The notes beneath the pieces were generated by a model. That model was not told where the DNA came from and did no database searches. It saw only the letters and a program-made list of their open reading frames with translations. From the NCBI RefSeq assembly GCF_001653565.1, contig NZ_LYPB01000092.1, positions 158,140-222,139 of the forward strand: a stretch of DNA of 64,000 nucleotides, given 5' to 3'. Source of the stretch: Paenibacillus oryzisoli (GTDB lineage Bacteria > Bacillota > Bacilli > Paenibacillales > NBRC-103111). Below, in pieces: positions 1 through 7,397 of the stretch. How positions within the stretch are numbered: position 1 is the first letter of the stretch; the number at the start of each line of letters is the position of its first letter. Position numbers and translations under genes: made by a program.

Positions 1-291
1 ACCGAAGTCATCTGTCCCGAAAAAGTGTGAACTGCTTGGAACTGCATTTTTAAGCTTTAAGTTTTGCGTCTGATAATCGTAGCTTGAAACAAATGGCACG
101 ATAATCGAAAGTACGATTAAAGCAACCAATATAATTAAGCCAGCCATAGCCAGTCTATTTTTCTTAAGTCGTCTCCAAGCGTCCTGCCAATAATTGAGTG
201 AAGGTCTAACAATGACTTCACCAGTTAGAGATTTATTTGCAACGGGAGCAAACTTGAAGGAAGTCTCTGTTGAATCTTTTGGAGTTTGCAT
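1..291 (-). CDS. oppC: Oligopeptide ABC transporter permease OppC, N-terminal part (runs off the left edge)
   Basis: Only the first 97 codons lie in the window; the gene continues beyond position 1. The translated start (MQTPKDSTETSF) is followed by a basic stretch ending KKNRLA and a hydrophobic segment at about residues 48-68, then HFFGTDDFG. This is the usual layout of the OppC/DppC N-terminal domain, where an (H/F)xFGTDxxGRD motif follows the first membrane helix. The ATG lies 3 bases after the oppB stop, so the two permease genes are probably cotranscribed and translationally coupled. With OppB it would form the membrane channel for peptides delivered by the OppA lipoprotein. Identification is firm from the motif and the context; substrate range cannot be read. 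Confidence 0.9.
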   Translation of the reverse strand, partial: MQTPKDSTETSFKFAPVANKSLTGEVIVRPSLNYWQDAWRRLKKNRLAMAGLIILVALIVLSIIVPFVSSYDYQTQNLKLKNAVPSSSHFFGTDDFG

Positions 292-294
292 GAA

Positions 295-1227
295 CTATTT
301 CCCGCCTTTCCCAAGACGAATTCTGGGGTCTACTATGCCATACACAACATCAGTAATAAAAATAACGACAATCAGAATTGCTGAGTAAAATATCGTTAAT
401 CCAGAAATCATTGTATAGTCATTCGAATATACAGACGATACAAAATGTTTACCCAAACCTGGTACACTAAAAATTTGTTCAACAACTAACGTACCTGTGA
501 TGACGTTTACAAATATTGGACCGATAATCGTGATAACCGGCAATATTGCATTACGAATTGTATGCTTAACTACAACTGTCATAGTTGATAAACCTTTTGA
601 TTTCGCTGTTTTAATATAATCTTGATTCAAAACGTCTAACATAGAAGTACGCATTAACCGCGCCAAGATTGCAATTGTACCAAAGGACAAGGCAATAGCT
701 GGCAATACTTTGTATTCAGGACCTTTCCATAAACCAGCAGGTAAAATCCCCCACTTAACACCTACGTAATAAGAAAGCATTGGCCCAAGTACGAAGGAAG
801 GAATGGAAACACCAAGAATCGCAATGAACATAGCTGTGTAATCCCCAGCTTTATTATGTTTCAAGGCTGCAATAATCCCTAAAGTTAAACCAACAACAAT
901 TGCGATCACAATTGAGATTAATCCAAGTTCTAAGGATGACGGGAAAGCTTGTTTGATGATATCCGTAACTTTATGAGCAGGAAATTGAAAGGAAGCTCCT
1001 AAATCGCCATGGATGATATTGTTCATGAATGTTAAGTATTGTTCCCACAATGGCTTATCAAGACCATATTGCTTCATCAACATATCTCTCGTAGCTTTCG
1101 GAATCTTCTCAGCGCCTTCTCCTAATGGATTACCTGGCAAGTTTTTCATTAGAACGAAAGTAAATGTTGCGATTAGCCATAACGTAATCAACGCATATAG
1201 GAAACGGCGAAGAATGAACTTAATCAT
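295..1227 (-). CDS. oppB: Oligopeptide ABC transporter permease OppB
   Basis: A 310-residue inner-membrane permease of the BPD_transp_1 family. It begins FILRRFLYALITLWLIATFTF, the typical OppB/DppB first helix, and contains the P-x-D/E-rich N-terminal domain motif QYGLDKPLWEQY at about 53-64. Five further hydrophobic segments follow, with the cytoplasmic EAA-like coupling loop (YIKTAKSKGLS) at about 204-214 that would contact the ATPase subunits. A ribosome site (ggagga) precedes the ATG. The gene sits between oppA (upstream in transcription) and oppC, the standard opp order. A strong stem-loop in the oppA-oppB gap suggests that the permease is expressed at a lower level than the binding protein. 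Confidence 0.95.
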   Translation of the reverse strand: MIKFILRRFLYALITLWLIATFTFVLMKNLPGNPLGEGAEKIPKATRDMLMKQYGLDKPLWEQYLTFMNNIIHGDLGASFQFPAHKVTDIIKQAFPSSLELGLISIVIAIVVGLTLGIIAALKHNKAGDYTAMFIAILGVSIPSFVLGPMLSYYVGVKWGILPAGLWKGPEYKVLPAIALSFGTIAILARLMRTSMLDVLNQDYIKTAKSKGLSTMTVVVKHTIRNAILPVITIIGPIFVNVITGTLVVEQIFSVPGLGKHFVSSVYSNDYTMISGLTIFYSAILIVVIFITDVVYGIVDPRIRLGKGGK

Positions 1228-1266
1228 ATTGCTCCTCCTTTATTAAAATATAAGACAAGAAAGTTA

Positions 1267-1303
1267 GAAGAGGCCGCTCCCACGAGGTGCGAACGGCCTC
1301 TTC
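1267..1303 (-). promoter_or_regulatory. Stem-loop between oppA and oppB (partial terminator or mRNA-stabilising hairpin)
   Basis: A perfect 10-bp inverted repeat, gaagaggccg at 1267-1276 and cggcctcttc at 1294-1303, lies in the gap between oppA and oppB. On the minus-strand transcript it is not followed by a good U-run, so it is more likely a 3'-end protecting or attenuating hairpin than a full terminator. Such hairpins commonly set a higher level of binding-protein mRNA than of permease mRNA; that role here is inferred. Confidence 0.65.
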
Positions 1304-1325
1304 TGATTCAAACTACTTTTCAAGA

Positions 1326-3008
1326 TTACTTAACCGAAGTCCATTTCAATTCCCACTCTTGACCAAAAGATGGAAGAATCAAACCATCAATATTAGCTTT
1401 TTTCAGGTACGCACGAGTACGGAAGTACAATGGAGCTACACCTTGATCATCCATAAGGATTTTCTCAGCTTCAACCAAAGATTTAGCACGTTTCGTTGTA
1501 TCGGTTTCCGTTTGAGCGGATTTCACAAGCTTATCGTACTCAGGATTGCTGTAATCGCCTTCGTCAAATTCTCCGCCTGTTACCCACATATCCAAGAACG
1601 TCATTGGATCGTTGTAATCTGCTCCCCATAGGGATAGAACGATATCGAAATCTTTCTTGGAGGAAAGCTCGATACGCAATGCGTGAGGAACTGGGTTCGC
1701 TTCAGCAACATAGTTAAGGTTTTGTTTCCATTGTGCAAGGATGAACTCAAGTGATTTTTTTGCAGTTTCAGTATCGTCTGCGTTCACTTTCATTTTAGGA
1801 AGTTCTTTCAAACCAAGCTCAGCCAAACCTTCTGCAAGCAACGTTTTTGCTTTTGCTGCATCGAACTTCGGTTGTGTCTCACCAGCTGTTTTACGGAATT
1901 CACCGCCAGCACCGTCGGAAGTACCACCTGGCACTAGACCCGTGGAAGCAACGGAACCATTAGCTAGAACTGTATCTACATAAGCTTGACGATCGATTGC
2001 CATACCGAGTGCTTGACGAATTTTTTTGTTCGCAAGAGCTGGTTGTTTTTTCACTTGATACATCAAGTAAGAGTTCGTCAACTCTGGTTTAGGTAGGTTG
2101 TCCGGTTTTCCTTTGTACAAAGTTAATTGATCACGATTGATTTCTGTCAAATCAGCCGCGTCTGTTTCATATAGGTTAAGGCCTGTGTTTGTGTCTTTAA
2201 CGATATTGACTGTTGCTTTTGTTAATTTCACATTCGCAGCATCCCAATATTTTTCATTTTTAACTAGCTCAAGTGTTTGGCCATGATCCCATTTGCTCAA
2301 AATAAACGGACCTGCACCGATAACTTTATCAGCTTCTGCACCATATTTGTCGCCAGCTTTCGTTACGAAATCTTCACGTTGTGGCAAGAAAGTTCCGAAT
2401 GCAAGCATTTGTGTAAAGAAAGCAACTGGTTTTTCTAGTTTAATTTCAATTTGCTTGTCGCTGATCGCTTTAACGCCAAGTTCATCTTGTGCTTTTTTAA
2501 CTTCTTCAGGAGTTTTCGCTTTAGTAACAGCTTCTCCACCTTTAATCCAAGCTACTACGAAGCTATATTGCCCTTTTGTAGCAGGATCCAACGTACGTTT
2601 AAAGGAATAAATGAAATCTTGTGCTTTCACTGGTTGTCCATCAGACCAATTCGCATTGTCGCGAATGTCGATCGTATACGTCAAACCATCAGGAGAGATT
2701 TTAGGCATATCTTTTGCAAGACCAGCTACTGCTTTACCGTCTTTATCTGTACGATATAGACCTTCGTTAAATGCGCTAATAAAAGTAAAAGCAGCATTTG
2801 CAGTTGCTTTGGAGCTGTCCATAATCGGAGGCTCAGCAGAGAAGTTGATCTTAATTTCTTGAGGTTTGTTGGAAGCTGGAGCCGAAGTACCTTTTGTACC
2901 ATCCGTTGGTGACACTGATGGAGTTTCCTCACTTTTACCACAACCAACTGCCACACTACCCATAAGCGTTAATGCTACTGCTGTAGTAACCCACTTTGTC
3001 GCTTTCAT
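1326..3008 (-). CDS. oppA: Oligopeptide-binding lipoprotein OppA (SBP_bac_5)
   Basis: A 560-residue extracellular solute-binding lipoprotein of an oligopeptide ABC importer. The start at 3008 is chosen because ggagg precedes it at good distance and because MKATKWVTTAVALTLMGSVA is a clean lipoprotein signal with lipobox AVGC (Cys23); a longer reading from 3044 would bury this signal. After a Ser/Thr/Pro linker the mature protein carries the family-5 features PPIMDSSKATANAAFTFISAFNEGL and LTYTIDIRDNANWSDGQPVKAQDF (about 105-130), and the GAGPFIL segment. It captures peptides at the cell surface for OppBC and, in relatives, also imports signalling peptides. Length is normal for OppA. A promoter and two identical palindromes lie upstream. 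Confidence 0.95.
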   Translation of the reverse strand: MKATKWVTTAVALTLMGSVAVGCGKSEETPSVSPTDGTKGTSAPASNKPQEIKINFSAEPPIMDSSKATANAAFTFISAFNEGLYRTDKDGKAVAGLAKDMPKISPDGLTYTIDIRDNANWSDGQPVKAQDFIYSFKRTLDPATKGQYSFVVAWIKGGEAVTKAKTPEEVKKAQDELGVKAISDKQIEIKLEKPVAFFTQMLAFGTFLPQREDFVTKAGDKYGAEADKVIGAGPFILSKWDHGQTLELVKNEKYWDAANVKLTKATVNIVKDTNTGLNLYETDAADLTEINRDQLTLYKGKPDNLPKPELTNSYLMYQVKKQPALANKKIRQALGMAIDRQAYVDTVLANGSVASTGLVPGGTSDGAGGEFRKTAGETQPKFDAAKAKTLLAEGLAELGLKELPKMKVNADDTETAKKSLEFILAQWKQNLNYVAEANPVPHALRIELSSKKDFDIVLSLWGADYNDPMTFLDMWVTGGEFDEGDYSNPEYDKLVKSAQTETDTTKRAKSLVEAEKILMDDQGVAPLYFRTRAYLKKANIDGLILPSFGQEWELKWTSVK

Positions 3009-3151
3009 ATAAACTCCTCCTTTAAAATATGTATGTCTAGACATCTATGGTCAGGTGTTTTGTTAGCTTTCATTACATAAGCATTACACCTTCAACCCAA
3101 AAACTAGTGAAACCGCTTTTTCAATGTTAGTTTATATCCCTCAAACCTCTG

Positions 3152-3253
3152 GTAAAAAAATTTACTAGAGTCTACGCAAGGAATTATAACATATACATAG
3201 AGTTTGTCTACAATTAATTTACCTTTGACTAAATAACAAGTAAAAAAATTTAC
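3152..3253. promoter_or_regulatory. Pair of identical 14-bp palindromes flanking the opp promoter (putative operators)
   Basis: The sequence gtaaaaaaatttac occurs exactly twice, at 3152-3165 and 3240-3253, one on each side of the predicted opp promoter. Each has inverted ends GTAAA/TTTAC. Their start points are 88 bp apart, about eight helical turns. One would sit just downstream of the transcription start and the other upstream of the -35 box, the arrangement of a repressor that bridges or loops. The protein that binds them is unknown; no regulator gene is adjacent. Confidence 0.45.
3183..3210 (-). promoter_or_regulatory. Sigma-A type promoter of the opp operon
   Basis: On the minus strand, TAGACA (3205-3210) and TATAAT (3183-3188) are separated by 16 bases. 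This places the transcription start near 3176, leaving a leader of about 165 bases before oppA. The surrounding 3009-3397 interval contains no gene; it is very AT-rich and holds this promoter and two identical 14-bp palindromes. Confidence 0.65.
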
Positions 3254-3397
3254 CTTAACGATTTTTAATTATACAACCATCGGTCAATAAAATCTAGACG
3301 ATTTTCTTTGTTATTTTCTACAAATCTCAAAGAAATATTACAATCATCCGCTTAATTTTTGCCCATAATATTTAATTTGTGGAAAATAAAATGATTT

Positions 3398-3799
3398 TCA
3401 TGTTGAAAAAAGGTAGTTTTTACCTATGTGAACGAAAAACAACAGAATATATAACGCAGATAGGCCAACAAAGCTAAGCCGCCATACCAGTCTGCCTACT
3501 TTGATTAGATTAGTTTCCCCCTTCAAATGATTTTGATAACCACCAATAATCCCAAAAGCAATTAATAAGACTAGGACAATTAACCAGAAACCAAATTGGG
3601 TGTGAAATAATTTATTCCACATCAAGGATACAGACCCTAGCAGAAACATAGTTGTGACATCCATTGTAAACCTCGTTGTCATCTTCTTATCCTTCAGAAA
3701 TAGGAAGATGAGGAACCATACCAAAACAAACGTGATAAATGGCGCCACAGCCAACGTGGCATATATGGTAGATAATAGACTAACGAAACTATTCAGCAA
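3398..3799 (-). CDS. DUF3397 membrane protein (YllA-like)
   Basis: A 133-residue integral membrane protein with four hydrophobic segments (about 13-35, 47-61, 70-88 and 106-126). The segment KDKKMTTRFTMDVTTMFLLGSVSLMW matches my recollection of the DUF3397 family, represented by YllA in B. subtilis, which lies in the same neighbourhood as the ketopantoate reductase gene there. The start is a TTG preceded by gaggtg at eight bases. It begins 13 bases after the reductase stop, so the two are likely cotranscribed. The last codons form a short GGTA/TACC hairpin followed by six T on the minus strand, a possible weak terminator inside the gene end. No function is established for the family. Confidence 0.8.
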   Translation of the reverse strand: MLNSFVSLLSTIYATLAVAPFITFVLVWFLIFLFLKDKKMTTRFTMDVTTMFLLGSVSLMWNKLFHTQFGFWLIVLVLLIAFGIIGGYQNHLKGETNLIKVGRLVWRLSFVGLSALYILLFFVHIGKNYLFST

Positions 3800-3812
3800 A
3801 AGGTTTCACCTC

Positions 3813-4766
3813 TTAATTTTCTATCGCTTTTATCAATCTATACACCAAGCTATGTATAGGTAGTTCTAAGCCTATTTCATTGCCCATCTCCACTAAACTG
3901 CCATTTAAATAGTCAACTTCCGTAAGTCGCGACGCCTCGATATCTTGCAACATGGAGGAATGGTTCGCTTGTGTCGCCTCACATACAGCCGGAATGGTAT
4001 CCCATAACTCAGCTGGCAGCTTAACACCTTTGGCAGCAGCCAATCCAATCGCTTCTTGATAAAGATCTTTCATTAAAGAAAGACGCCATGTTGAATGCAG
4101 TAATTCACCATTGGGAATACCTAGAATAGCTGTAAGTGGGTTAATGACGGCATTGATGACTAGCTTACTCCAGATTCTAACTTCCATATTTTTCGACAAT
4201 TCCGCGCAAAATCCTGCTAACTCTAACATCTGTACAATGAAAATATGTTGATCATTAGAAGTTTCAATACGATCTGTCTGCAACGCCCCCAGATACGTTA
4301 TGCCATGTCCTGTATGTTTGACAGATGCAGGTCCTACTCGCTTGGCCCCTTCTGTTGTGACGGCAAATAAAAGCTTGCTCCACCCGATAGCTTGACTTAA
4401 TTTCACTTCATGGCCAACGCCATTTTGAAAGCATATAAGGAAAGTGTTCGAAGTCATCTGGCTTTGAATATAATTGATAAGTTCATGAGATATTGCTGGC
4501 TGCTTTACCATAAGGAGAATATAATCGACTTGCTGCGCAAGCGGATCTACATCTTCGCTCGTCGCCTCGGAATAGCATCGAAATCGGATAGACTTCTCTA
4601 GAGTCGGCTCTTGCGAGTCCATGCCAACGATTTGAATACCACATGCCGCCAATTCAGCAGCTTGTCCTTCAGATCGTGTTACTACCGTTAACCGCGAACA
4701 AATTGGAGCGAGTTTAGCAGCAAAGAGAAGGCCGAGAGAACCTGCGCCGATGATCATGATATGCAT
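3813..4766 (-). CDS. panE: 2-dehydropantoate 2-reductase (ketopantoate reductase)
   Basis: A 317-residue cytoplasmic enzyme that reduces ketopantoate to pantoate with NADPH in pantothenate and coenzyme A synthesis. The N-terminus MHIMIIGAGSLGLLFAAKL is a Rossmann nucleotide-binding loop with GxGxxG at 7-12. The middle has QNGVGHE, characteristic of the family, and the C-terminal helical ApbA_C domain contains KLVINAVINPLTAILG, with the family's catalytic lysine and a conserved Asn-Pro-Leu-Thr, and later ASRLTEVDYLNGSLV. The ATG has ggtgg seven bases upstream. B. subtilis has a paralogue pair (PanE/YlbQ); context with RsfA-like and YllA-like genes supports the YlbQ position. Confidence 0.9.
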   Translation of the reverse strand: MHIMIIGAGSLGLLFAAKLAPICSRLTVVTRSEGQAAELAACGIQIVGMDSQEPTLEKSIRFRCYSEATSEDVDPLAQQVDYILLMVKQPAISHELINYIQSQMTSNTFLICFQNGVGHEVKLSQAIGWSKLLFAVTTEGAKRVGPASVKHTGHGITYLGALQTDRIETSNDQHIFIVQMLELAGFCAELSKNMEVRIWSKLVINAVINPLTAILGIPNGELLHSTWRLSLMKDLYQEAIGLAAAKGVKLPAELWDTIPAVCEATQANHSSMLQDIEASRLTEVDYLNGSLVEMGNEIGLELPIHSLVYRLIKAIEN

Positions 4767-4805
4767 GTAAATACCACCTTTAACTTATTAGCCATTATTA
4801 TACAG

Positions 4806-4848
4806 CAAAAAAGCCACAAACCAAGGCTCCCCTTGATTCGCGGCTTTC
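4806..4848 (-). terminator. Rho-independent terminator of the RsfA-like gene
   Basis: On the minus strand AAAGCCGCGAATCAAGG pairs with CCTTGGTTTGTGGCTT across a GGAG loop and is followed by a run of T. It lies between the RsfA-like stop and panE, so panE probably needs its own promoter or read-through. Confidence 0.75.
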
Positions 4849-4868
4849 TATACTAAGCAGTTTGAAGA

Positions 4869-5522
4869 TTAATCGACTCTTTCCAAATTACCATTGGCAT
4901 CCATTTTGAAACGCGGCTTCTCTTCTTCCTCTTCCTCAACGAGAAAGGCCATTTTTCTAGCGCGGTCCATGATTTGAATAAGCGCTTTATAATCATCATT
5001 TACAACACGATAATCGGTTTCAACTTCATTGACTTGTTTATTCAACTTATTATTTTCTCTGCCAAGTCTATCGAGTTCGTCCTCTTTATCCTGCAGTTCT
5101 TTTTCCAACGTTTTGATATGTCGATTCATATCCTGATAGGTACTCCGCCATTGACGCAAGAAACGAATAACGGCATCAATCGATAACGTTTCTTCCGTAA
5201 ACACTTCATTCTTGCCAGTAGATACATCTGGATTCTCCAATAAACTAATCGAAGAAGATCCGGAAATAGAAACTGGTGCATGCTTTTTCAGCTGCGTCCG
5301 TTTCTGACGCTGTGCTTTTGCAATTTGTATAGCTGCTTCATATTTCTTCCGGACAAAGCTGTTCCAACGAAATCCACACGCTGCTGCGGTTCTTCCAATG
5401 CGCTCCCCAACTTCTTCAAACGCAGATAGTTGTGTACTTCCTTCTCGGATATGACGCAATGTCAACTCCGCTAAAATTAAGTCGTCTTCATCGCTCCAAG
5501 CATCTTGTCTAATAGCCGACAT
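4869..5522 (-). CDS. RsfA family transcription factor (prespore-type regulator)
   Basis: A 217-residue DNA-binding protein. The N-terminal 65 residues (RQDAWSDEDDLILAELTLRH ... GRTAAACGFRWNSFVRKKY) form the Myb/SANT-like domain of the RsfA/YlbO family, regulators acting in the forespore in B. subtilis. Residues about 115-185 form a coiled coil (DMNRHIKTLEKELQDKEDEL and following heptads), probably for dimerisation, and the end has an acidic EEEEEEKP tract. The ATG is preceded by aggagg. In B. subtilis ylbO is also close to the ketopantoate reductase gene. Forespore timing here is inferred from the family; the visible upstream promoter looks sigma-A-like rather than sigma-F-like. Confidence 0.85.
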   Translation of the reverse strand: MSAIRQDAWSDEDDLILAELTLRHIREGSTQLSAFEEVGERIGRTAAACGFRWNSFVRKKYEAAIQIAKAQRQKRTQLKKHAPVSISGSSSISLLENPDVSTGKNEVFTEETLSIDAVIRFLRQWRSTYQDMNRHIKTLEKELQDKEDELDRLGRENNKLNKQVNEVETDYRVVNDDYKALIQIMDRARKMAFLVEEEEEEKPRFKMDANGNLERVD

Positions 5523-5542
5523 AAGGCCAAACCTCCTAACAA

Positions 5543-5579
5543 ATTATAGGGATCTTTGGTCGGAGAGCAAAGTCTCTCC
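5543..5579 (-). promoter_or_regulatory. Putative promoter and palindrome upstream of the RsfA-like gene
   Basis: On the minus strand TTGCTC (5565-5570) and TATAAT (5543-5548) are 16 bases apart. The -35 lies inside an inverted repeat, ggagag/ctctcc at 5562-5579, which could be an operator. The rest of 5580-5834 shows no gene, RNA or riboswitch that I recognise. Confidence 0.45.
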
Positions 5580-5834
5580 TTTTCGGGAGCTTCGAATCCT
5601 GATCAAATTCTCTCCTACCTGCGGATACATCATAAATAAGAATCAATTAGTCAGACAGGTATCAATTGATTCGTTGCCATTATTACTATTTCTATGCCCG
5701 TACTAGAGTTCATAGAATCTATTTGATACTAAATGGTATTGCCAAATTTTTTGACCCTCATACATGGGATTCGTATAAAAAGACATACTACGTCTATATG
5801 ATGAAATGTTTTCAATTTCGTCACCGTTTGACGG

Positions 5835-5863
5835 TTTACACCACTAAGATCAAACGGTATAAT
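5835..5863 (+). promoter_or_regulatory. Sigma-A type promoter of the DUF2626 gene
   Basis: TTTACA at 5835-5840 and TATAAT at 5858-5863 with exactly 17 bases between them, 48 bases before the ATG of the DUF2626 gene. Confidence 0.75.
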
Positions 5864-5911
5864 GTGTTGTAGTTATTGTGCAACGTGGTACGAGAGGGGG
5901 ATGTAACGAGA

Positions 5912-6142
5912 ATGGATCGCATGTTTCGGGTTCTAGGGTTTTGGACACTTGTTATCGCACTAATGAGCTTAGCTGGCGATATGATACCTATGTCTCTGAT
6001 TTTCTTTTTTCAAACTGCCGTATTCGTCATTCTAGGCTATATGCGCTTGTCAGAACGTACTTACATATTGCTGTTCTGGGGATATATGATTATCTCCTTC
6101 AGCGGATTTACGTATTGGTCATTTTTCAAAATGTCCATCTAA
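5912..6142 (+). CDS. DUF2626 small membrane protein
   Basis: A 76-residue protein with three hydrophobic segments. The beginning MDRMFRVLGFWTLVIALMSL, followed by FFFQTAVFVILGYMRLSERTYI and a closing FTYWSFF, matches the DUF2626 pattern (B. subtilis YqgY-like) as I remember it. The ATG at 5912 is chosen because an upstream in-frame reading lacks the family N-terminus, and a purine-rich gagaggggg lies 11 bases upstream. It has its own good promoter and is followed at once by a shared terminator. Function unknown. Confidence 0.85.
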   Translation: MDRMFRVLGFWTLVIALMSLAGDMIPMSLIFFFQTAVFVILGYMRLSERTYILLFWGYMIISFSGFTYWSFFKMSI

Positions 6143-6160
6143 CACTGATGACAACAAACA

Positions 6161-6197
6161 AAAAGGTGAATCGGCATTATGCCGGTTCACCTTTTTT
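6161..6197 (+). terminator. Terminator between the convergent DUF2626 and methyltransferase genes
   Basis: aaaaggtgaatcggc (6161-6175) pairs with gccggttcacctttt (6181-6195), one U-G wobble in the plus-strand RNA, followed by more T. The 3' arm and the T-run also encode the last residues (IKKGEPA) of the minus-strand methyltransferase, whose stop codon is in the loop. Confidence 0.85.
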
Positions 6198-7307
6198 AAT
6201 AGCAACAAATACTTTAAACAATTCACTCATGCCATCACTTAACAGCAATTGTCGGATCGACCGATTTCTTTTGGACACCTCACTAAATGGATTCGGATCG
6301 AAATGATTTTGCAATTTTTCCAATATGCCCTGCTCTACTAAGAACTGACGTTGCGTCTGAAACACGAACGGTTCAAAACCTGCGGAAACCGCCGCCTTGT
6401 GACATAAACTGAAATTGACGTGCGCCGTAATATCCTGTTCACCTGGGGCGATAAAAGGATTATCGTGCGCTTCGTGCTTCTGATAGCACATTAATGTCCC
6501 TTGATGGCGATGAGAGGCATACAACTCCTCCTCTATATCACCATAATCAATGGCAATTACACACCCGCTTAGCATCCGGTTCGTTAGCCGGACATACCAA
6601 TCTATTGCTTCTAAATTCATTTCGCTCATCTGTCCATCTTGCCATTGAACTTCTAATGCGTTTAGATAGTCTAATATGCGTCCAGGCTCAAGCGGTGACC
6701 AGATCTCTTGCAAATAGGGCTCACGATCCTGCCAGATCACATGCGATTCATGAAAGGCCCGATCCCTGTATTGCAGTCGGTGAACCGGGAAGGCATCCAA
6801 CAATTCATTCGCTAATACAAACACATGATCACGCGGAGACTCACTTAGCCAACTAGTTTCATCCAAGAAACGAATTCGTTCCACGTGTTCCACAAGCTGA
6901 TCTTGTTGCAACCCACGATGATAGGCACTCGATTCGATAAGTGTATACGTGATAAGTTGGTATAAGTCGGGATCAACCCGCTTCATTTCATCAAGTAATT
7001 GGCGCGCCATTCGCCCGTTGCCTCCACCCCATTCCACGATTTCAATTGCATGAAGGTGATTGGCACGTGTGTGCAACTGTTTAGATATGAAAGCGGCAAC
7101 CATTTCCCCCATTACGGTACCAATTGAAGAACTTGTATAGAAATCTCCTTGCTTGCCTATCTTTATTCGATCCTTCTGGTAATAACCGACAGTATCTTCG
7201 TATAAGCATATTTCCATATAGTCTCGAAAGGATATTCGTTGATCTCGCGTCGAGCCAATACGTTCCTTTAGTATAGCCGCAATGCTAGTTGACCCTAGTT
7301 GATTCAC
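6177..7307 (-). CDS. SAM-dependent methyltransferase, MidA/NDUFAF7 family
   Basis: A 376-residue cytoplasmic protein of the COG1565 family (Methyltransf_28), whose eukaryotic members methylate an arginine of respiratory complex I. The pattern SFRDYMEICLYEDTVGYYQK at the N-terminus is characteristic; YTSSSIGTVMGEMVA follows and the SAM-binding loop VEWGGGNGRMARQLL is at about 88-102. FVLANELLDAFPVHR is the other conserved block. Bacterial substrates are unknown. The start is GTG with a ggggg site upstream. It is divergent from the following lipoprotein gene and convergent with the DUF2626 gene, sharing a terminator with its last codons. Confidence 0.85.
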   Translation of the reverse strand: MNQLGSTSIAAILKERIGSTRDQRISFRDYMEICLYEDTVGYYQKDRIKIGKQGDFYTSSSIGTVMGEMVAAFISKQLHTRANHLHAIEIVEWGGGNGRMARQLLDEMKRVDPDLYQLITYTLIESSAYHRGLQQDQLVEHVERIRFLDETSWLSESPRDHVFVLANELLDAFPVHRLQYRDRAFHESHVIWQDREPYLQEIWSPLEPGRILDYLNALEVQWQDGQMSEMNLEAIDWYVRLTNRMLSGCVIAIDYGDIEEELYASHRHQGTLMCYQKHEAHDNPFIAPGEQDITAHVNFSLCHKAAVSAGFEPFVFQTQRQFLVEQGILEKLQNHFDPNPFSEVSKRNRSIRQLLLSDGMSELFKVFVAIKKGEPA

Positions 7308-7335
7308 GATTGTAAAACCCCCAGTTCTTTACTTA

Positions 7336-7364
7336 CAGACAAATGAATGAGAAACCCTTATAAT
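7336..7364 (+). promoter_or_regulatory. Promoter of the lipoprotein gene at 7398
   Basis: A good TATAAT (7359-7364) with a poor -35 CAGACA (7336-7341) at 17 bases, within the divergent gap before the lipoprotein gene. Confidence 0.55.
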
Positions 7365-7397
7365 GATAAAGGATTATGGAAGGAGAGACAGCCCAGC

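Noticed and set aside
3009-3397. CodY box upstream of oppA
   Set aside because: AT-rich palindromes are present, but none fits the CodY consensus well; reported as unknown operators instead.
5878-6306. A 142-residue frame overlapping the DUF2626 gene
   Set aside because: The other frame encodes a recognised family with a suitable start; this one has no family likeness and runs through a terminator.
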